Below, piece after piece: positions 60,167-64,000 of a stretch of 64,000 bases of DNA; the first letter of the stretch is position 1, and every line of letters begins with the position of its first letter. A program made the position numbers and the translations under genes. Source of the DNA: Vibrio comitans (GTDB lineage Bacteria; Pseudomonadota; Gammaproteobacteria; Enterobacterales; Vibrionaceae); the NCBI GenBank assembly GCA_024346835.1, contig AP024866.1, positions 2,852,001 to 2,916,000 of the forward strand, given 5' to 3'. The notes beneath the pieces were generated by a model that searched no databases, had not been told where the DNA came from, and saw nothing but the letters and a program-made list of their open reading frames with translations.

Positions 60167-60934
60167 TTAGCTTGAAGATAGCTCCGAACTAAAACTAGAA
60201 AAAACGGTTGGTAGCAACGGATTTTCGAGCTCAATCTGTCTGCGAGATAGCAAATCCATATCCGTGACCGTCTCACCATAATGCTTATCAAACAATGATC
60301 TCAAAGCACCACTGCGACGGCTTCGTTGCAAGCCACTATTTATCTCGCTAGCGAGCTGCTCTTTTTCAGGATGCACATAGAAAACCAATGGAAACGGATA
60401 GTAAAGCATCATGGATGGCTCAATAACTAACCCTTCAAATTGCTCAGCAAATTCATGATAAATCGCCTGCACCTCATTCGCCCCAAGCGCGACATAATCG
60501 CATAGGCCCAATTGCAGGTCAGCAAAGATGGTATCTAGAGAGCCCTGTTCAAAGACTTGGTAGCCATTGCTACGAAATAAATCAGCATCAGCCCAAGTTG
60601 CAGGAATCCCCGCCTTCAAAGCTTTTAAATTATCTTCAGAGATATCCGAAAATTTAGCGATATCTTGACGACGAATAATCAGGATTCGATGGCCAAGCAA
60701 CCCCATGCACAAGGGCTGATTAACGGGTAAAAAGGTATGTTGATCAAACTTAGTATTGCCAGCAACAGTTACCAGCGCATCCGCACCCAAATTGAAGATA
60801 TTACCTTCATCTTTAGCATCAGGGTAATCCGTTAAGTCATTAGCGACTTCAGCGGTACCTAAAGCAAGTTTCAGCACCTCAAACTCATGTTCCTGTCGAG
60901 AAGGTGACTTATTTCCATTCCAAAAACTAACCAT
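60167..60934 (-). CDS. Cytoplasmic solute-binding-protein-like protein
   Basis: This 255-residue protein resembles the periplasmic binding protein type 2 fold: LGLLGHRILIIRRQDIAKFSD, KALKAGIPATW, LDTIFADLQLGLCDYVALG and the C-terminal LYYPFPLVFYVHPEK are typical of amino-acid/ion-type receptors. It starts directly with MVSFWNGNKS and has no signal peptide, so it is probably cytoplasmic. The start is the ATG at 60934; the upstream TTG at 60946 would translate the GGAAAC site. A LacI operator lies 47 bases upstream, placing it in the sugar regulon. Role unknown; possibly a sugar sensor or an enzyme derived from the fold. Confidence 0.6.
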   Translation of the reverse strand: MVSFWNGNKSPSRQEHEFEVLKLALGTAEVANDLTDYPDAKDEGNIFNLGADALVTVAGNTKFDQHTFLPVNQPLCMGLLGHRILIIRRQDIAKFSDISEDNLKALKAGIPATWADADLFRSNGYQVFEQGSLDTIFADLQLGLCDYVALGANEVQAIYHEFAEQFEGLVIEPSMMLYYPFPLVFYVHPEKEQLASEINSGLQRSRRSGALRSLFDKHYGETVTDMDLLSRRQIELENPLLPTVFSSFSSELSSS

Positions 60935-60980
60935 TTCTGTTTCCAAACAATAATTATTATTTTGTTCAATTATTGCAAAA

Positions 60981-60992
60981 GAAAGCGCTTTC
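60981..60992 (-). promoter_or_regulatory. LacI-family operator, copy 4
   Basis: GAAAGCGCTTTC lies 47 bases upstream of the leftward binding-protein-like gene. It is the only copy on the far side of the cluster and marks the regulon's right boundary. Confidence 0.82.
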
Positions 60993-61159
60993 TTATGTGA
61001 TCTATAAGGAGTATCAAAGACTTAATCTAAGAACCCTTTTCATATGCCAAAAGCGCATAAAAATGAAATGTAAGATTGCACTACAAAACTATTGATCATT
61101 TTTTGAACAATGGCAGAATGCACGTCCGCGCAAGAAGTGGTTGTTAGAGGTATTTGGCG

Positions 61160-61498
61160 ATGATGTTATTTATGTATTCAATGTTGGCTGTATCGAGCAT
61201 GAGCCTAGCAGTTCGTTTAGCACTGAAAAAGCCCGTTGTCGTTGAAGACAAAGCAACTCTAGAGATCAAATCATACCTAAAAGAAACGAGTCATTGGGCA
61301 GATGAAGCTCGCAATGCACAACGCAGCTACCAAAGACTACACGCTGAATATATGCAAAAAGCTGCGGATTTTGAACGCCTTAGCCCTGCGCAAAAAAATG
61401 CAAATCGTGTTGCCCTTAACGAACTTAAGCAACACGTTGAACAAAGAAGATTGAGAGTGCAAAAAGCGCAAACGCGTTATCAAGAGTTGGCCTACTAG
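61160..61498 (+). CDS. Small membrane-anchored coiled-coil protein of unknown function
   Basis: This protein of about 112 residues has a hydrophobic N-terminus (FMYSMLAVSSMSLAVRLAL) that may anchor it in the membrane, followed by a charged, almost entirely helical region (EARNAQRSYQRLHAEYMQKAADF; KQHVEQRRLRVQKAQTRYQEL) with coiled-coil heptads. I recognise no family. The ATG at 61160 has AGAGG nine bases before it; the TTG at 61154 is too close. Not obviously part of the sugar regulon. Confidence 0.6.
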   Translation: MMLFMYSMLAVSSMSLAVRLALKKPVVVEDKATLEIKSYLKETSHWADEARNAQRSYQRLHAEYMQKAADFERLSPAQKNANRVALNELKQHVEQRRLRVQKAQTRYQELAY

Positions 61499-61527
61499 AT
61501 AGGCCAACCGTAGTTGTTTAGAAAAGC

Positions 61528-62715
61528 TTAAACATTCTGTCCAGCAACGTAACCCGAACTCCAGCACCAACAGAAATTAAAGCCTCCAAGCCATCCAGTA
61601 ACATCCATAACCTCGCCAATGAAATACAAGCCCGAATGTGTTTTACATTCCATGGTTTTAGACGAAAGATGGTTGGTATCTACACCACCTAGTGTAACTT
61701 CCGCAGTGCGATAGCCTTCAGTTCCATTGGGAACAATCTGCCAGCCTTCTAGTGCATCAATCACTTGGTCATACTCTTTGTGATTCAACTGCTTTAGAGG
61801 TTTATCTGCCAACTGCTTACGCTCAATCAACACCTCAATTAAGCGCTTTGGTAGCACCTTAGATAGAGTGTTTTTTAGAGACTGATTTGGATGTTTCTCT
61901 CGGTTCTGCGCCAGTAGTTCAGCAACATCAGCCTCAGGCACTAAGTTGACGGTGACCTTTTGCCCTGCACGCCAATATGACGATATCTGCAGTACTGATG
62001 GTCCAGAGAGTCCTCTATGAGTAAACAACAACGCTTCTTTGAATACAGTGCCATCTTCCGCGGTAAGCTCCGCTGGAATCGCAATACCTGATAGCTCACT
62101 AAAATCAAGCTTGTCTTGTTTGTGCAGAGTGAATGGCACTAGACCTGCAGTCGTTGGAACCACATCCAAGCCAAATTGTTCGGCAATCTGATAACCAAAA
62201 GGGGTCGCCCCAAGTTTAGGCATTGATAACCCACCAGTCGCAACCACTAATGATTCACAGCTGATCGCTTTACCATTGGCAAGCAGTGTATAGCCAGACT
62301 CTGTTTTCTCGATATTACTTACTGCTACCTGGTATTGGAACTGCACATACTGCGAGTCACACTCATCAAGTAGCATCTTTACAATTTGCTTCGCAGAATC
62401 CACGCAAAACAGCTGACCATGCTCGCGTTCTTCAAATTCGATGCCGTGCTTACTCACCATAGAGATGAAGTCCCAATTGGTGTATTGCGACAATGCCGAC
62501 TTCACAAAATGTGGATTACGACAGATGAAGTTGGAAGGAGAAACATCGTAGTTACTAAAGTTGCAACGACCGCCGCCTGAGATGAGAATCTTACGCCCTG
62601 GTTTTTTAGCATGATCAACCACCAGTACTCGCCTAGCTCGCTTGCCTGCTTCAGCGGCACACATCAGGCCTGCAGCACCAGCACCAATAATCACGACATC
62701 AAAGTGTTCACTCAT
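61528..62715 (-). CDS. BaiN/YhiN (HI0933) family NAD(P)/FAD-dependent oxidoreductase
   Basis: This 395-residue flavoprotein has an N-terminal FAD fold (VVIIGAGAAGLMCAAEAGKR), the family motif ISGGGRCNFSN near residue 47, VVATGGLSMPKLG, and a C-terminal VMDVTGWLGGFNFCWCWSSG that closes the FAD site. The family has flavin reductase-like members, but the physiological substrate is unknown. Single gene, leftward. Confidence 0.9.
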   Translation of the reverse strand: MSEHFDVVIIGAGAAGLMCAAEAGKRARRVLVVDHAKKPGRKILISGGGRCNFSNYDVSPSNFICRNPHFVKSALSQYTNWDFISMVSKHGIEFEEREHGQLFCVDSAKQIVKMLLDECDSQYVQFQYQVAVSNIEKTESGYTLLANGKAISCESLVVATGGLSMPKLGATPFGYQIAEQFGLDVVPTTAGLVPFTLHKQDKLDFSELSGIAIPAELTAEDGTVFKEALLFTHRGLSGPSVLQISSYWRAGQKVTVNLVPEADVAELLAQNREKHPNQSLKNTLSKVLPKRLIEVLIERKQLADKPLKQLNHKEYDQVIDALEGWQIVPNGTEGYRTAEVTLGGVDTNHLSSKTMECKTHSGLYFIGEVMDVTGWLGGFNFCWCWSSGYVAGQNV

Positions 62716-62739
62716 TTTCTACATCTCGGGAGTTCATAC

Positions 62740-62768
62740 AAAAAGGGCATGCGAAAACCGCATACCCT
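62740..62768 (-). terminator. Rho-independent terminator after uspB
   Basis: Read leftward, GGGTATGCG-GTTTT-CGCATGCCC is followed by TTTTTGT, about 57 bases after the uspB stop codon. Confidence 0.88.
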
Positions 62769-62824
62769 TACAAAGGCGCACATTCTACCCAGATGCGGGG
62801 TAGAGATACAAACAAGATTAATAA

Positions 62825-63148
62825 TTAAACGCTGAAAGCGGCCACTAAAGTGACAAAAAGCAATGCGCAGCTGAGAATGAAAAGCTCTCTAACCTTGTCG
62901 CACTTATCAACAAACACCGGATCATGATGCTGAGAGTATTCTTTGCTCTTGAGGTAATGGAAAAGTCTGAACTGCTTGACGACATTACCTTGAGTAGTGA
63001 AGAACCCTCGGCCATCGACTTGCTGGTAGAGTAAAGGGTGCGCTTCGCGCATCACAAAGATAAGTGCCCTTAATGTACTGATGTAACGCATACAATTGAC
63101 CGCTGTTACGATCATAAGCGCAAAAATAATCAAATCCCCACTGATCAT
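62825..63148 (-). CDS. uspB: Universal stress protein B (UspB)
   Basis: This 107-residue inner-membrane protein has a helix at each end (about residues 3-20 and 87-105) and a conserved central block: [26 protein letters not shown] matches E. coli UspB, which reads [26 protein letters not shown]. UspB is a stationary-phase, ethanol-resistance protein of unknown mechanism. It lies near ftn and uspA, as in other vibrios. Confidence 0.93.
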   Translation of the reverse strand: MISGDLIIFALMIVTAVNCMRYISTLRALIFVMREAHPLLYQQVDGRGFFTTQGNVVKQFRLFHYLKSKEYSQHHDPVFVDKCDKVRELFILSCALLFVTLVAAFSV

Positions 63149-63225
63149 CTCTATTCCTCCCTACACTCTCTAGGAAATGGCAAGACAACCAGTGTGAATC
63201 AGTTGTTTAGTCGAGTACGGATAAG

Positions 63226-63753
63226 TTACTCAGCTGCCACATCCATGATAGAGGTTGAACCTTCTTTAGCCATCATTGCTAGGTCTTTATCAATGAAGAA
63301 CAGCGCTTGGCCATTTTCACCAACCAACTCTAGCTTGTCTAAAATCCCTTTAAACAATTTCTCTTCTTCGTGTTGCTCTGCCACATACCACTGTAAGAAA
63401 TTGAACGTTGAGTAGTCTTGGCTTGTGAAAGCCACGTGAGCAAGCTTATTGATCTTTTCAGTGATCATGCACTCATGCTCGTAGGTCTCACGGAAAACCT
63501 CTCCAAGGCTCGCAAATTCATGCTTTGGCGCATCTATTGCACCTAGAATTGGCATAGCTCCCGTCTCACTCACATAAGTGAATAAGCGTTGCATATGCTC
63601 CATTTCTTCGGTGGCATGTTTGCGCATAAACTCTGCGGCACCCTCGAAACCTTTGTCTTCACACCAAGCACTCATTTGTAAGTATAGATTGGATGAGAAA
63701 AATTCTAGGTTTATTTGTGCGTTTAAATTTTCAACCATCTGTTGCGACAGCAT
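63226..63753 (-). CDS. ftnA: Non-haem ferritin
   Basis: This 175-residue bacterial ferritin subunit stores iron as ferric oxide in 24-mers. The four-helix ferroxidase ligands are visible: Glu17 in NLEFFSS-like [11 protein letters not shown], the EEMEHM helix (Glu50, His53), and the QQ/E region near [11 protein letters not shown]. No haem-binding Met of bacterioferritin is evident. It is divergent from uspA. Confidence 0.94.
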   Translation of the reverse strand: MLSQQMVENLNAQINLEFFSSNLYLQMSAWCEDKGFEGAAEFMRKHATEEMEHMQRLFTYVSETGAMPILGAIDAPKHEFASLGEVFRETYEHECMITEKINKLAHVAFTSQDYSTFNFLQWYVAEQHEEEKLFKGILDKLELVGENGQALFFIDKDLAMMAKEGSTSIMDVAAE

Positions 63754-63967
63754 AAGACGTTCCTCTTCTTATTAGCTCTAATGTCATTCAGCCAATGTAC
63801 CACCTGGCTATAGTGTCTAAATTAACAGACTTTGCCCTAAATCAAAATTCTCTTTCTTTTGTTAGTCGAATACTTCAACTTAAGATCACTTCAGCAAAAA
63901 TTATGTCCCGCCCTGCTAGAATAAAATTAAGGATACATTCTCTATTGCCCGAAATAAGGAGCCTATC
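63754..63967. other. ftnA-uspA divergent promoter region
   Basis: These 214 AT-rich bases separate the divergent genes and should carry both promoters; I cannot identify specific sites. Confidence 0.5.
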
Positions 63968-64000
63968 ATGAGCTATAAACATATCGTTGTTGCCCTAGAC
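63968..64000 (+). CDS. uspA: Universal stress protein A (partial, start only)
   Basis: The first 11 codons (MSYKHIVVALD) follow AAGGAG with good spacing and match the N-terminus of UspA-type proteins. The rest lies beyond the window. UspA is induced in stationary phase and binds nucleotide-like ligands in some homologues. Confidence 0.85.
   Translation, partial: MSYKHIVVALD

Overview
The window is ordinary chromosomal DNA of a gammaproteobacterium, almost certainly a Vibrio (Vibrionaceae). The evidence is a complete eps/gsp type II secretion operon followed by nudE and cysQ, the hslR-hslO-pckA group, ubiEJB-tatABC, the polA / Spot 42 / engB arrangement, glnA-ntrB-ntrC, and uspA/ftn/uspB. I see no tRNA, rRNA, prophage, integron, insertion sequence or CRISPR array. 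Species cannot be fixed from the sequence alone. Genes cut by the window are cysQ (left edge) and uspA (right edge).

Layout. 1-12.6 kb: a leftward type II secretion operon gspC to gspN, then nudE and cysQ. 12.7-18 kb: rightward hslR, hslO, pckA and an AsmA-like gene. 18-22.5 kb: leftward madA/yiiD-like, dtd, yihY and typA (bipA). 22.5-27.1 kb: the nitrogen block glnA, glnL (ntrB), glnG (ntrC), with a sigma-54 promoter before glnA and an NtrC palindrome before glnL. 27.2-30.4 kb: leftward methyltransferase, yihI, DUF2489-like gene and hemN. 30.4-33.2 kb: a noncoding-rich stretch with a CsrB/CsrC-family RNA, a cytochrome c4 gene, engB and Spot 42 RNA. 33.2-37.9 kb: polA, a GNAT gene and hemB. 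38-42.4 kb: ahpC, ahpF, a patatin-like lipase and a TatD-family hydrolase; the first three carry the same OxyR-like upstream element. 42.4-46.9 kb: leftward ubiE-ubiJ-ubiB-tatA-tatB-tatC. 47-49.4 kb: an EamA transporter and an HMG-CoA reductase.

49.7-61 kb is the accessory part and the most interesting region. It is a self-contained sugar-uptake regulon: a family-5 solute-binding protein, two permeases, two ATPases, a LacI-type repressor, a 1146-residue cytoplasmic protein that looks like a distant (alpha/alpha)6-barrel glycoside phosphorylase or hydrolase, and a convergent gene for a binding-protein-like domain with no signal peptide. Four perfect copies of the 12-bp palindrome GAAAGCGCTTTC stand before exactly these transcription units. 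I infer import of an oligosaccharide followed by cytoplasmic cleavage; the substrate is not known from the sequence.

61-64 kb returns to core genes: a small coiled-coil protein, a BaiN/YhiN-type flavoprotein, uspB, ferritin and the start of uspA.

Other points are two copies of a MITE-like repeat sharing the same ends, one apparently an internal deletion of the other (20.3 and 30.5 kb), and a hairpin with a T-run between tatB and tatC.
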